A DNA stretch of 64,000 nt from Pseudomonas ceruminis (GCF_021602025.1 NZ_BQHW01000020.1:1-64000); one strand, 5' to 3'. Shown: positions 26,682 to 35,726, numbered from the stretch's first letter. Made by a program: numbers and translations. Notes: generated from the sequence alone by a model not told the origin.

Positions 26682-26808
26682 AGGGTCTCTCCTAGAAAGG
26701 CTTTTCATGATGCAAGGAGATGTCCCACAGGCATGTAGAAGGTGGATTGTAGGGCTGTGTGGAGCATCCCCTGAAGTCAGTTAAACAACCAACTACCTGG
26801 TGCCCCTC

Positions 26809-27270
26809 ATGAACGATCCAAAAAGCTCCCTACAAGCGGTGGAAAGCCTTCTCAGTGCCGTCAACGCGCACGCCCGAGACCTCAACGACAAAGTATTACC
26901 TCCTGATGGGGATAGCTACAACGAGCTCTTGCACTTGGTCACTGATCAGTTGAATGCGATTTTGGGCGCTGCCCAGGGCATCACTGCTGATCCTGCACCT
27001 GACACAGCGAGCGCTGTAGCTAAAGCGACTCAGGTGTGTGGTTCTCCTGTTGCCATCGTGCTGGATGCCATCGTCGGCCGGCTCTCCCTAGGCAATCTCC
27101 GGTCAATTCTCCAGGCCTATGAGTGCTGCACCCAAGAGCAGCTCAACGGTAACGCAAACTCGCAGCAAATCGCTGGAAAAGCGCTCTCTGCAGCTATTTT
27201 GCGGGGTGTCGAGTCGATGGTCGCAAGTGATCGACAACACCTTGAGCTACTGCTGGCGCCGCAAGCGTGA
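26809..27270 (+). CDS. Hypothetical plasmid protein, 153 aa
   Basis: The product is mostly helical and acidic (NDPKSSLQAVESLLSAVNAH ... RGVESMVASDRQHLELLLAP). There is no signal peptide. The ATG at 26809 lacks a clear ribosome site; GTG at 26800 is an alternative. A strong terminator follows. The family is unknown. Confidence 0.6.
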   Translation: MNDPKSSLQAVESLLSAVNAHARDLNDKVLPPDGDSYNELLHLVTDQLNAILGAAQGITADPAPDTASAVAKATQVCGSPVAIVLDAIVGRLSLGNLRSILQAYECCTQEQLNGNANSQQIAGKALSAAILRGVESMVASDRQHLELLLAPQA

Positions 27271-27286
27271 GCAGGTAACCCCACAG

Positions 27287-27310
27287 CCCGGCATTTGCCG
27301 GGTTTTTTTT
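27287..27310 (+). terminator. Rho-independent terminator
   Basis: CCCGGC-ATTT-GCCGGG followed by eight T, 17 bp after the 153-aa gene. Confidence 0.92.
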
Positions 27311-27385
27311 CGCCCGCAGGATGAGCGTGCTTCACTGCTGGCCCCAGATGAACATGGTGTACAAAGAAAACTAGCCTTATGTTTA

Positions 27386-27400
27386 CGCGTTAAGTATCGA
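27386..27400 (+). promoter_or_regulatory. ACGYGTTAT-type element before the 135-aa gene
   Basis: ACGCGTTAAGTATCG. It matches the element seen before several other units of the plasmid block and lies about 70 bp before the start at 27472. Confidence 0.4.
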
Positions 27401-27471
27401 TATGCTCTAAGATGCATGACTCAATTGCTGCAAACACACAATGGCGCCGGAGCCTTAGGGAGGGACCCAGC

Positions 27472-27879
27472 ATGTGCAATCGGAATCTGATTGAAGAATG
27501 GTCGTGGGATGGATCATCGATCGACGGCATCAAACGCTTTGCTGCCGAGCTCGGAATCGGCCTGCAGAAATTCGTCGAGTCATTCTTCTGCGACGGATGG
27601 CCCGAGACAGTTCCAGAGCCGTACCGCGGGGTTGTTAAAGGGCCGATCAGTCGAGATTTCACGCAAGGGGAAAATAGCCTGGCAGGCCACCAAAACTACA
27701 CCCACATCCTTGCAATCGACCTTGCCGGCGCTGCACTCGTGATGGATATCACCGGCTGCCTGTACACCGATGGGGAAATACAAACCCTGGTCGAGCGCCC
27801 AGCGGCAGACGCGCTGGCCAAGGTGGACGAGTACCGTCTCGGAGGGTCTGCATATCGCCCGGAGGTGCGCGAAGCATGA
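27472..27879 (+). CDS. Hypothetical plasmid protein, 135 aa
   Basis: The product begins MCNRNLIEEWSWDGSSIDGI and contains a segment HNYTHILAIDLAGAALVMDI-like in its centre. GAGGG lies upstream of the ATG. Its stop overlaps the start of the next gene (ATGA), so the two are translationally coupled. No family was recognised. Confidence 0.65.
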   Translation: MCNRNLIEEWSWDGSSIDGIKRFAAELGIGLQKFVESFFCDGWPETVPEPYRGVVKGPISRDFTQGENSLAGHQNYTHILAIDLAGAALVMDITGCLYTDGEIQTLVERPAADALAKVDEYRLGGSAYRPEVREA

Positions 27880-28391
27880 ACTACTTGGAACGTGCAGCAG
27901 ACGACGCAGGCTATCCCAACCTCGACTTTGAAGATATGTATCAGAAGGGCCTCGCGTGCTTTCAGTGGGGCCTACCAAGGCCGTTGGTTCGCCAGGCATT
28001 CAAGTACGCATGTGCAGGGTGGACTGAGCGAGACCGCCCGATCTTGATGTGGCATGTCCGTGCATTCGTCTATGGGTTGTCCGGCCGCTGTGACGGGGGA
28101 ATTCGAAAGCGCCTTGCGCCGGAGGACTACCAATGGCCAGTCCCCCCCGATCCGTCCTGGGAGCTTGTGGTGTGCACCTATCCCGACGGCACTTGTGAGC
28201 TTGACCTGGTTCATCCAGTGAGCGGCCGATTCTGGTCCGAGGACAACGGTTTTTTCGAACTCCCCACCGAGAAACGCACGTTGATGAACCCTATGTGGTT
28301 CAAGTCCATGGGTTTTGACGTAATGCACATGCAGCCGGCGCTGCAGGTCCGTATAGGCGACCCTAAAAGACCCCATCTGAAGCTGGTGTGA
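27876..28391 (+). CDS. Hypothetical plasmid protein, 171 aa
   Basis: The product has no signal peptide or membrane segment. It contains a helical N-terminal half (DFEDMYQKGLACFQWGLPRP) and a beta-like C-terminal half (WELVVCTYPDGTCELDLVHP). It starts within the stop codon of the 135-aa gene and forms a two-gene operon with it. The function is unknown. Confidence 0.65.
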   Translation: MNYLERAADDAGYPNLDFEDMYQKGLACFQWGLPRPLVRQAFKYACAGWTERDRPILMWHVRAFVYGLSGRCDGGIRKRLAPEDYQWPVPPDPSWELVVCTYPDGTCELDLVHPVSGRFWSEDNGFFELPTEKRTLMNPMWFKSMGFDVMHMQPALQVRIGDPKRPHLKLV

Positions 28392-28449
28392 TGTAGGGAC
28401 CAGAGGACCTAATCGCACCCCAGTTCCATTGACCTAGGAGATAACCGCT

Positions 28450-28740
28450 ATGACCGATCAAGTGATGCACATTTTCGCGCCCGACCAGTCCAAGATCACC
28501 CCGTTCATTACCAAAGTGGAGATGCTATTGGGCGGGATACCTCAGGTGATGTTCCCTGACGGCACCCTACAGTTCGCTGATCAGGACCAGCGGCCAGTGA
28601 TTCTATTTTCGCCGCGGTTACCCGAGCCTGAGCTGGAAGAGTTCTGCCGCCTCAACATCAAGATGTACGAGCAGCATTACCAGCAGCACAAGGAAGCCAT
28701 CGACAATTTTGAGACCCGGCCTATCACGCAGTTTTGGTGA
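28450..28740 (+). CDS. Hypothetical plasmid protein, 96 aa
   Basis: A small acidic protein (MTDQVMHIFAPDQSKITPFI ...). AGGAG lies ten bases before the ATG. The family is unknown. It lies between the 171-aa and the zinc-ribbon gene on the same strand. Confidence 0.6.
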   Translation: MTDQVMHIFAPDQSKITPFITKVEMLLGGIPQVMFPDGTLQFADQDQRPVILFSPRLPEPELEEFCRLNIKMYEQHYQQHKEAIDNFETRPITQFW

Positions 28741-28899
28741 TGCCCAGACCGTTGCCAGGCGGGTGGGCTAACCCAGCGGGCCAACTCGCCGTTGCAGCAC
28801 TCGATCTTCCCAGGTCCATGATCCCCGATCGCGCCATTGCCCGGATTTACCGCTCTGTGTTGCACATCTCCGGTTATACAGCCAACAGGAGATTTCCCA

Positions 28900-29559
28900 A
28901 TGCAACATTTTCAAAAAGCAGCAGTGGACCGCACCGATCGTCAAGCGATGATCAGCTTCCTGGCTGGCCATTATCGCTATGACACCATGAACTCTTGGAA
29001 CCGCGCCACGAGCTACGCTCACTGCGTGAAGATCCATGCCCTTGGCCTGGATCGGGAGCAGACAGAGAAGGCCTTTGAGCTGCTCAATGTCGACTACTGG
29101 GATGACTTGTCTCTGGTGATCGAGGACTTCGTCGTGGAAATGAATGGCGAGTTCACCATCAGCAGTAATGGCCGATCGAGCGGGTATCTGGTGCTCATGA
29201 AAAGCCAATGGGAATCCACCGGCTATCAGTCCTACTGCAAAAGCTGCTCTCAGCGCAATTACCAAGCCTGTACCGAAGGTAACAATCGCTGCGGTCGCTG
29301 TGGCGCCGAGGGTGATGCAGGTCGTTTAAACTTCCAGCATCCACCCAAAACGCTTCGTGTCTCTGGCCAGGCGTTGGACCAGGATGAAGACTTCAACGAA
29401 TGGTCTCTGGACCAGCTCGCGAACCGAGTAGAGGTCGTCGAGGCATTTGACAATGCTTGTGACAGTATCCGCTCAACCTTCATCGACATGCTGAGCCTGA
29501 ACGTCGTCGAAGAAACAGTGCTCATTCCGCAGAAACGCTATGTGCTGAAGTCGGCATAG
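28900..29559 (+). CDS. Hypothetical protein with a central zinc ribbon, 219 aa
   Basis: The ATG at 28900 is preceded by AGGAG. A helical N-terminal part carries DRTDRQAMISFLAGHYRYDT, a sequence style repeated in large Pseudomonas plasmids. Two CxxC pairs (YCKSC and RCGRC, near residues 115-140) form a likely zinc ribbon. The rest is helical. A nucleic-acid or protein-binding role is plausible; the family was not recognised. Confidence 0.65.
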   Translation: MQHFQKAAVDRTDRQAMISFLAGHYRYDTMNSWNRATSYAHCVKIHALGLDREQTEKAFELLNVDYWDDLSLVIEDFVVEMNGEFTISSNGRSSGYLVLMKSQWESTGYQSYCKSCSQRNYQACTEGNNRCGRCGAEGDAGRLNFQHPPKTLRVSGQALDQDEDFNEWSLDQLANRVEVVEAFDNACDSIRSTFIDMLSLNVVEETVLIPQKRYVLKSA

Positions 29560-29623
29560 CACCTACGAACGCTCCATCCGCCGCTGGTCTTCGGACTGGC
29601 GGTTTTCTTTTGCCCAAAGAAAA

Positions 29624-29644
29624 GCCCCGACACATGGTCGGGGC
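29624..29644 (-). terminator. Terminator for the minus-strand 285-aa gene
   Basis: GCCCCGAC-ACATG-GTCGGGGC, with a T-rich run on the minus strand. It is 11 bp after the stop. An imperfect hairpin with TTTT (29579-29607) terminates the plus-strand gene. Confidence 0.75.
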
Positions 29645-29654
29645 GGGTAGAGCG

Positions 29655-30512
29655 TTATACCTCCTCGGCATCAGCCTCAGGGTCTGCGATCAGCCGCAGC
29701 AAATCAGCGACAGGCAGAGAGCAGAGCTGGCGCATGTCGTCGTTCATGTCTTCCAGTCGTTGACGCAGGCCCTGGAGCAACTCGTGGAGCTGCTTTTTCT
29801 CCAGAAGGTTGACCGCCATGACCAAGACTCGCCATACCAGCTCGGATTCTTCATCGAGAGTGTCGGTGCGTTTGCGAAGATCCGCGAAGAAATCGAGGAT
29901 CTCACTGCTGTCCAGGTGGTCGTAGACGCAATCCGGACTCCAGGTGACCTCGGTACCGTAATCAGCCGCGAGCGCAGCCGTGACCTGGTCACGCAGTTGC
30001 GGCATCGAGGCCCAGTCCCATACGCCGAGTTGCGCGGCTTTGGTGAGTGTTTCCTGGACGGTGTTCAGCGTTGCAAGCATCTGCGGGAAGAGCAACCGTC
30101 GGACTGACTTCGAACCTTCCCAAACAGCTACCTGCAGGGCATTTTGCATGTTGGTTGGAGAGGACCCACGGCGATTAGCTTCCAGCAACAGCTCACGGAG
30201 CAAGGCATCGAGCTCGTTCGGCGTGCTGCAGTCGGGTTTGATTGTTGTCGTCTGCAGTAATTGCAGCGTGACCTCGCGGCCGTGAGCATCCAGGCAGTGG
30301 AACGTGTCGTCGACCCAGCGGCCAGCCGACAGTGCCTCAGCAGTGATCAGCGTCTCGCAGTTGCTCGACCACAACAGGCGAAGCAGGATGACTGTCGAAC
30401 CTGATTGCTCGACCTCCGCAGTGCAGCGCGTGGTAAGCCCGGGCAGCGTCAGCTGCACGTGGGAGGCGCTGTGCAGCAGGTTGATGAAGCTGATGAGCGA
30501 TACGTTGTTCAT
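29655..30512 (-). CDS. Hypothetical plasmid protein, 285 aa
   Basis: The product starts MNNVSLISFINLLHSASHVQ and is rich in leucine and acidic residues, with a C-terminal helical region (VWRVLVMAVNLLEKKQLHEL ... DLLRLIADPEADAEEV). AGGAG lies ahead of the ATG at 30512. There are no membrane segments. It is divergent from the tyrosine recombinase. The function is unknown. Confidence 0.65.
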   Translation of the reverse strand: MNNVSLISFINLLHSASHVQLTLPGLTTRCTAEVEQSGSTVILLRLLWSSNCETLITAEALSAGRWVDDTFHCLDAHGREVTLQLLQTTTIKPDCSTPNELDALLRELLLEANRRGSSPTNMQNALQVAVWEGSKSVRRLLFPQMLATLNTVQETLTKAAQLGVWDWASMPQLRDQVTAALAADYGTEVTWSPDCVYDHLDSSEILDFFADLRKRTDTLDEESELVWRVLVMAVNLLEKKQLHELLQGLRQRLEDMNDDMRQLCSLPVADLLRLIADPEADAEEV

Positions 30513-30765
30513 GGCGAACTCCTGAAAGTAGTTGAACTTGCCCTCAGGGATGCCACACACGCACGAATACCCCCCTCCCTTGTTCTGTGCTCTTGAAGCC
30601 GCCGGTCCCTCTCGGCCCGCAAAGCCGGCGCCAGGCACGCCCCCATTCTGTCAGTGAAAAAACCAGGCGAGTACAAATGTTCTCCACTACACTTCACCGA
30701 CATGCAATTAACAGTCAGAGCAGGCCGACCTAGCTCCCGTCCATCCTGTACCTCCGGAGTCGCCC

Positions 30766-31824
30766 ATGAGCGCTACTGAAGACCTCTTCAAACCTGACAG
30801 TCCTTCTTGGAATGAACGGCCTAAGGAGACATTCGACCACTGGATCAGCCAGCAAGCGGGCAGAGGAACCTCAGCCCGCATTCGAATATCGTCCGCGGAG
30901 GTCTATCGCTCGCAGTGGGGCCGGTTTGTCGACTGGATTGAGCAAAAGAGCATTAAATTAGACGAAGTGGATGCAAGCGATATTTCAGACTTCCTTGATA
31001 GCCTAACCCCTGAGATCGAGAAGAACGAAAAGCGAGTTAACAATAGGCCGCAGCGCGACCGGTACCGCAAGCTAATACAACGAGTGTTGGCCGACCTGTT
31101 CAAGGAAAAGGAAGAGCCAGGTTTCCTCAACCCGGCGGCGCAGGCGTTGAGGGCTGAAGGGGTCAAATGGAAGGATGTCGACGGCAACCTGCCTACCAGC
31201 TTTCTGCGGCCCCAGGAAGCCGAGCTGCTGGCCAATCACCTGGTGGCGCCGCTGACGGCACAGAACGAGCGGGGGCGGTGGCGCGAGGCGCGGGATCGGG
31301 CGATGGTGGGTCTGTGCGTGGGGGCCGGGCTCAAGGTGCAGGACATCGTCGGCCTGACTGTTAATTGCATCACCCCGCAAGCCGCCCCATGGATCACCCT
31401 TTCCTATGCGGATTCGAAGTTCGAGCACCGGACCAAGCCGTTTGACTACGCCGCCCGGGCGCTGGCCACCTGGTTGCACATCCGCCAGCAGGCCGGTACC
31501 GAGGGCGACCTGGTATTCCCCAGCGACATCACGCCGGTGATCAAGAACGGTCGCAAAATCACCTCGATCAACCCGTCGACGGTGAACCGGATCACCGAGG
31601 CCGTGATCGTCGAGTCTGGGGTGAAGGCCATTCGCGATCCTGAGCATCGAGCTAGCCCGCAGACCCTGCGTAATACGTTTGCGGCTGAGCTGTTCGAAAG
31701 AGGGGAAACGCCGGCCCTGGTGGCGGAGTGGATGGGCTTTGCACAGCCCGTGTCGGCCGAGAGGCTTTATGAGTCCTGGAAGCTGTGGCGGCAGACCATC
31801 AAAGGCACAGAACAAGGGGAGTAA
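30766..31824 (+). CDS. Tyrosine recombinase/integrase with altered catalytic residues
   Basis: The product has 352 residues: an N-terminal SAM-like core-binding domain (about 25-130) and a C-terminal catalytic domain. The family boxes can be aligned: GAGLKVQDIVGL where the first arginine is usual, SPQTLRNTFAAELFERGE where HxLRH is usual, WMGFAQPVSAERLYE where GH and the tyrosine are usual. Arg of box II and the final Tyr remain, but Arg I is Lys and both His positions are Gln and Phe. It may be inactive or an unusual plasmid resolvase. GGAG precedes the ATG. Confidence 0.75.
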   Translation: MSATEDLFKPDSPSWNERPKETFDHWISQQAGRGTSARIRISSAEVYRSQWGRFVDWIEQKSIKLDEVDASDISDFLDSLTPEIEKNEKRVNNRPQRDRYRKLIQRVLADLFKEKEEPGFLNPAAQALRAEGVKWKDVDGNLPTSFLRPQEAELLANHLVAPLTAQNERGRWREARDRAMVGLCVGAGLKVQDIVGLTVNCITPQAAPWITLSYADSKFEHRTKPFDYAARALATWLHIRQQAGTEGDLVFPSDITPVIKNGRKITSINPSTVNRITEAVIVESGVKAIRDPEHRASPQTLRNTFAAELFERGETPALVAEWMGFAQPVSAERLYESWKLWRQTIKGTEQGE

Positions 31825-31873
31825 GTGGGCTAGGCAGAGGCGTGACCACCTCCGCCCAAAGGGCAGCAGACGC

Positions 31874-32371
31874 TTACGCGGACTGAGGAGCCTCGGCCTC
31901 CACGTCGCACACGCTGATGTGCACGTGGCCAACGGCAGAGGCATTCAGAGCGATGCGGACTTCGCGGCAAACATCCTCATAGTAGGCGTCCCGCACTTCA
32001 CGGAAGGCCGAGAACAATGTGAAGAGGCCAATCATAGGAACTAGCAGGTATCGCGCCACCTCAATGATTTTGGTCAACCCCGCAGTGATCTCAGCAGGAC
32101 TAGCAGACTGCAACGCAAAAAGTGCTCTGGTGACTGCTTCGGGCTCCAACAATGTCGCAAGCAGCACTAAAGCGAAAACGGCCGTTGGCAAGGCTGCAAG
32201 GGCTCCGCGCAGGGTTCGAGTCAAGGCGCCCATCACAACGATCAGGGCTTTGACGTACGTCCGAGGATCTCGCCGCACGCGGCTTCGCATCTCCTGGTAC
32301 TTCTCCATCGAGAGAGAACCCACCCCTACACCGTTGACCTCCACCGTGACTTGCTTCTCGCTCATGCTCAT
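31874..32371 (-). CDS. Hypothetical two-helix membrane protein, 165 aa
   Basis: A cytoplasmic N-terminus (VTVEVNGVGVGSLSMEKYQE) is followed by membrane segments near residues 55-75 (LRGALAALPTAVFALVLLAT) and 105-125 (VARYLLVPMIGLFTLFSAF). The acidic C-terminus is soluble. AGGAG precedes the ATG at 32371. It is convergent to the recombinase gene. The role is unknown. Confidence 0.65.
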   Translation of the reverse strand: MSMSEKQVTVEVNGVGVGSLSMEKYQEMRSRVRRDPRTYVKALIVVMGALTRTLRGALAALPTAVFALVLLATLLEPEAVTRALFALQSASPAEITAGLTKIIEVARYLLVPMIGLFTLFSAFREVRDAYYEDVCREVRIALNASAVGHVHISVCDVEAEAPQSA

Positions 32372-32455
32372 ATCCTGTGCTCCTAGTGGGGATTATTGGT
32401 CGGCCGCATGGCCAACCTGAGCAGGATAGCATTTAGATACAGTCGGTGTATGTGT

Positions 32456-32470
32456 TCGTGTTATAGCATC
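32456..32470 (+). promoter_or_regulatory. ACGYGTTAT-type element in the 532-bp gap
   Basis: TCGTGTTATAGCATC fits the plasmid-wide element with one change. The gap 32372-32904 otherwise shows only this and a long hairpin (32521-32555); no gene was found in it. Confidence 0.3.
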
Positions 32471-32520
32471 TAGGCCCAGGCCCAGCGGGTGAGACGCGCC
32501 TGATTCACGAACGCCAGAAA

Positions 32521-32555
32521 CCACAAGGCCCACTACGAAGTAGCGGGCCTTGTGG
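32521..32555. repeat. Long near-perfect hairpin in an intergenic region
   Basis: CCACAAGGCCC-A-CTAC pairs with GTAG-C-GGGCCTTGTGG around GAA. It lacks a T-run on either side and is far from a gene end, so it may be a terminator, an RNA structure or a protein-binding site. Confidence 0.5.
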
Positions 32556-32904
32556 TCGCAAGTTCAACCTTTCGGTTGATTTTCCCAGCCTTTCAGGAGA
32601 TTGGGTCGGTTGAGGCTTGTTCGCCTACATGGGGCCTATTAAACACTGGTTTCGCTGGCAATGCAACATGGAACTATAAAAATATGCGAACGAGCGGTCA
32701 GAGCGCCAGAAAGCCCGTAAATACGCCGTTTCCGTTGGGTATCGAGGCCAGAGGGAGTGCCTAACTACCCTCCACTCGACCCGCGAGATACTCACAGTAT
32801 CGGAATGGACAAACTGAATGCATGCATTCAGAATCATGTGGCGTATAGGTACGAGTTATTGACCGCGCGAGCGCGACTTCCGCCTCAACCCAATAGGGAC
32901 AACG

Positions 32905-33768
32905 ATGGCCACCATACTCTCACACGACCAGCAGCAACGCCGGGAACACACCGAGCTCATCATGCAGCCTATAAGCCGAGCCAAGCCTCCAACCATCAGC
33001 AAAGAGTCGACGCTCTGCGAAGTATTCATCAAAGAGTTCAACCAGATCAAAGGATGGACGTGTTATCCAGAGGCTGCAGGGTTCGATGTGCTGGTGGTCA
33101 ACGACGACGGCCGCCAGATCGGTGTCCAGGCAAAGCTCTCGCTGAATGCCAAGGTCGCTGAACAGATCCTTCCCAATCAAGGCGACGACTTTTGGGAAAG
33201 TCCGGGCCCAGATCACCGCCTGGTCATCGTCAGCAAAATCACCGATGCCAGTGCTGGCATTGCCAAGATGCTCCGTCGGCTTGGAGTCAAAGTACTCTGC
33301 CCATATGAGTCATGGACAGCACAAGGCTACGTGCACACGTTCGGACTTGATCATCGGCTCTTTTATGCAGAGGGCAGCGCAGGCTCTGATGAACGTATGT
33401 TCGATTGGTGGCCCTCAGTGCGCTGCCGTGTACCGGCCATCGTAACCTCCTTGCCGGCTGGAGTTCCAGCCCCGGTTCGACTCACGCCATGGAAAGAATC
33501 GGCACTGAAAGTGGTGGTCCTGATGCGTAAGCAGGGATTCATCACGGCCAAGCAAATCGCATCGTTCGGAATAGGCGTCACCGCATGGACCCAGCCGGCC
33601 GGCAGCAAGAGACCCTGGCTCGCTAAAAGCCAAATCCGCGGTCAGTGGGTGGAAACTGAACACATGCCCGGCTTCGACAAGCAGCACCCTGATATGTACG
33701 CCAAAGCGCTTGCCGAGTACGAAGCCGAGGCGGCGAAATTACAGCTGATAGCCCCAGCAGCAAACTGA
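32905..33768 (+). CDS. Putative PD-(D/E)XK nuclease-fold protein with C-terminal winged helix
   Basis: The 287-residue product has a segment GFDVLVVNDDGRQIGVQAKL at about 58-78: a beta hairpin with Asp followed after 14 residues by QxK, the pattern of restriction-endonuclease folds such as Vsr or archaeal Holliday-junction resolvases. A conserved helix precedes it (CEVFIKEFNQIKGWTCYPEA). The C-terminal part (WKESALKVVVLMRKQGFITA, then KQIASFGIG) looks like a winged helix. The gene is followed 20 bp later by a small membrane-protein gene. A host-defence or DNA-repair role is possible, but the function is inferred only from the fold pattern. Confidence 0.55.
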   Translation: MATILSHDQQQRREHTELIMQPISRAKPPTISKESTLCEVFIKEFNQIKGWTCYPEAAGFDVLVVNDDGRQIGVQAKLSLNAKVAEQILPNQGDDFWESPGPDHRLVIVSKITDASAGIAKMLRRLGVKVLCPYESWTAQGYVHTFGLDHRLFYAEGSAGSDERMFDWWPSVRCRVPAIVTSLPAGVPAPVRLTPWKESALKVVVLMRKQGFITAKQIASFGIGVTAWTQPAGSKRPWLAKSQIRGQWVETEHMPGFDKQHPDMYAKALAEYEAEAAKLQLIAPAAN

Positions 33769-33787
33769 ATGACTGATGAGAGAAAGC

Positions 33788-34249
33788 ATGAACTTTGAAA
33801 CCCGAAAGAAAAAGCTAATGGACATAAGGAGGTGTGCGCTGGACATGCAGAACGGGACCCTTCCACCGTCCATGATGGCAAGCCTTCTCGCCTCTATTTC
33901 CACTGCCATCATTGTCGGAGTCATCATGAAACAGGACCCACTTTTGGTAGTAGGCACCAGCCTTGTGGTTGCCCTGCTGGTTTACTTTCGAGCCCCATTT
34001 TCTAAGTCGTGGGCCGAGGCTCTTGATAACCGGCTAACCGACTATGAGCCAATCGACCATGAAGCGTACGCCACTTTTCACCATGCGACACGTGAGCGGG
34101 GCGGCCTCGATCTTCCTGCGGTGTTCAGTTGGATAGAGCAGGAAATGACTGCTCTCTCCGCTATCACACCGAAAGTCCCAGATTGCGCAGCCCACAAGTT
34201 CATCAGCAAGCCAGTCAAGCCAGTGGCCAATGATCGCAGCCAGGAATAG
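33788..34249 (+). CDS. Hypothetical membrane protein, 153 aa
   Basis: The product has a basic N-terminus (MNFETRKKKLMDIRRCALDM) and two membrane segments at about 32-72 (ASLLASISTAIIVGVIM, LLVVGTSLVVALLVYF), then a soluble tail. It follows the nuclease-fold gene by 19 bp and is probably co-transcribed. No family was recognised. Confidence 0.6.
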   Translation: MNFETRKKKLMDIRRCALDMQNGTLPPSMMASLLASISTAIIVGVIMKQDPLLVVGTSLVVALLVYFRAPFSKSWAEALDNRLTDYEPIDHEAYATFHHATRERGGLDLPAVFSWIEQEMTALSAITPKVPDCAAHKFISKPVKPVANDRSQE

Positions 34250-34287
34250 CAGGCTATGAGCGCTCTTAGCTCAAGGCACTTGTCGTT

Positions 34288-34986
34288 CTAATCAGGTTCA
34301 CCATAGGCCGGCCTAAGGAACGGCTGCCAATTCTCGGCTCCCTCGATGTCGACGGCCTGGCCCGCAGCGGAAATTTTAAAGCTCAGTTTTCGCTTATCGG
34401 CCACCAGAAGCCCCCTGTTTGCTAGTCCTCGGGCAATGCCAAGCACGACCAGGAGAGGAGGGTAATAACTTCGCCCGATCCATGGCTCAAATGGGTCCAA
34501 GAATTCGTTTGGCTGCTGTTGCCCCTGGTAAAGAATGCGCAGGGCAGTGAGCGACATCGGCTTGCTGGCAGGGTCAATTTTTGGTTTTTGCATAGGCAAG
34601 CCTTTCAGCACTCTGGCGACCCTCCTGCCATCAGTTGTAAGCCTGACATAAAGAGACATGAGATCGCCCAAACCGATCAGCCGGTGATCCGTGTTCAGCA
34701 AGCCGCGGCTTTCCAGGGAATGCCACGTTGAGCCGGCGCCATGACCGACCAGTTTCATCTCCGCGAGCGCGTACCGTAACGGGCCATCGTACGTCATTCT
34801 TCGGACCCGACCGTCAGGACCATATTCCAGCCACCGCCATTGGCTCGCTGGCGCAGAGCCTGGCCCAGAATTCGCCTGCTCGGCCCGCTGATCTTCGTCA
34901 TACGCCACCACGAGGTAGGCACGCTGGCGCTCGTTGAGCGACTCAGCGATCTCGGTTATTCGGGTGATCAGCTTTTCCTGGGCCAT
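34288..34986 (-). CDS. Hypothetical plasmid protein, 232 aa
   Basis: A basic soluble protein (ITRITEIAESLNERQRAYLV ... RGLANRGLLVADKRKLSFKI). The C-terminal part has winged-helix character (ARGLANRGLLVADKRK), similar in style to replication-associated or DNA-binding plasmid proteins, but no family was recognised. The ATG at 34986 has only a weak ribosome site. It is convergent to the small membrane-protein gene. Confidence 0.6.
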   Translation of the reverse strand: MAQEKLITRITEIAESLNERQRAYLVVAYDEDQRAEQANSGPGSAPASQWRWLEYGPDGRVRRMTYDGPLRYALAEMKLVGHGAGSTWHSLESRGLLNTDHRLIGLGDLMSLYVRLTTDGRRVARVLKGLPMQKPKIDPASKPMSLTALRILYQGQQQPNEFLDPFEPWIGRSYYPPLLVVLGIARGLANRGLLVADKRKLSFKISAAGQAVDIEGAENWQPFLRPAYGEPD

Positions 34987-35189
34987 GATGCTGCTGAAAA
35001 TTTGGGCACTTCCTTAACTTAAGCACCGCCGCCGAGCTTTGCCTTGCCGGGCGATCGCCGGCCTGGCCGAACGCGTATACACCACTGAATCACAACCACC
35101 GTCTCAAACCGGGGCAGCTTTATAGCTCGATGCACACCATCTCCGGAGACCAGGTCACCCGCATAGACCTGCTTTTCCAGGAGATCAGT

Positions 35190-35453
35190 ATGTCCAAGCA
35201 AATCCAAGCAAATCAAACTGCAGTTCTGGTCGCTGACCGTGAGCAAGGTACGATCCTCGCCGCACTTCGCCACTACCAGGAGTTCCTCCGAAGTGGGGCG
35301 TCAGCTGCTCCGGGCCTGCTTGATATCGCAAGCAATTCCGGTCAGCTCACGCCCCTGTCGACCCAAGAGATCGAAGTGCTGTGCGAGAAAGTAAATTTCG
35401 GGTCGACCCTCAAGGAGCTCGAATCGTTCGTCGCCAACGCAAAAGCTAAGTGA
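35190..35453 (+). CDS. Hypothetical plasmid protein, 87 aa
   Basis: A small mostly helical protein (MSKQIQANQTAVLVADREQG ... TLKELESFVANAKAK). AGGAG precedes the ATG at 35190. The 5' leader shares a TTTATAG ... CATCTCC-GAG pattern with the leader of the 74-aa gene at 35853. The next gene begins 12 bp after its stop. Confidence 0.55.
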   Translation: MSKQIQANQTAVLVADREQGTILAALRHYQEFLRSGASAAPGLLDIASNSGQLTPLSTQEIEVLCEKVNFGSTLKELESFVANAKAK

Positions 35454-35464
35454 AGGGTGGCGGT

Positions 35465-35713
35465 ATGCATCCGATCATTGAAGCCTCGCGGCTTATGAAG
35501 GGCGCGCAGATCACGCGGAAAGCAGCGGTACATGCCAATGGGGGGACTATCTTCCTCTGGGAGCTCTCAACTGGTGACACCATTGAGACCATACGTTCAA
35601 CCCATGGCTTCAGTTCAACCGCGTTGAAGGCCATCCCCTTTATCGATCGCGTCAATTACTACAGCGCCATGCGTGGCACCAAGGTAACTGGTAGCTACCA
35701 GCTACAAGCTTAG
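35465..35713 (+). CDS. Hypothetical plasmid protein, 82 aa
   Basis: A small basic protein (MHPIIEASRLMKGAQITRKA ... YSAMRGTKVTGSYQLQA). AAGGGTGG precedes the ATG at 35465. It is in an operon with the 87-aa gene and followed by a strong terminator. Unknown function. Confidence 0.55.
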   Translation: MHPIIEASRLMKGAQITRKAAVHANGGTIFLWELSTGDTIETIRSTHGFSSTALKAIPFIDRVNYYSAMRGTKVTGSYQLQA

Positions 35714-35726
35714 AAACGCTCCATCC

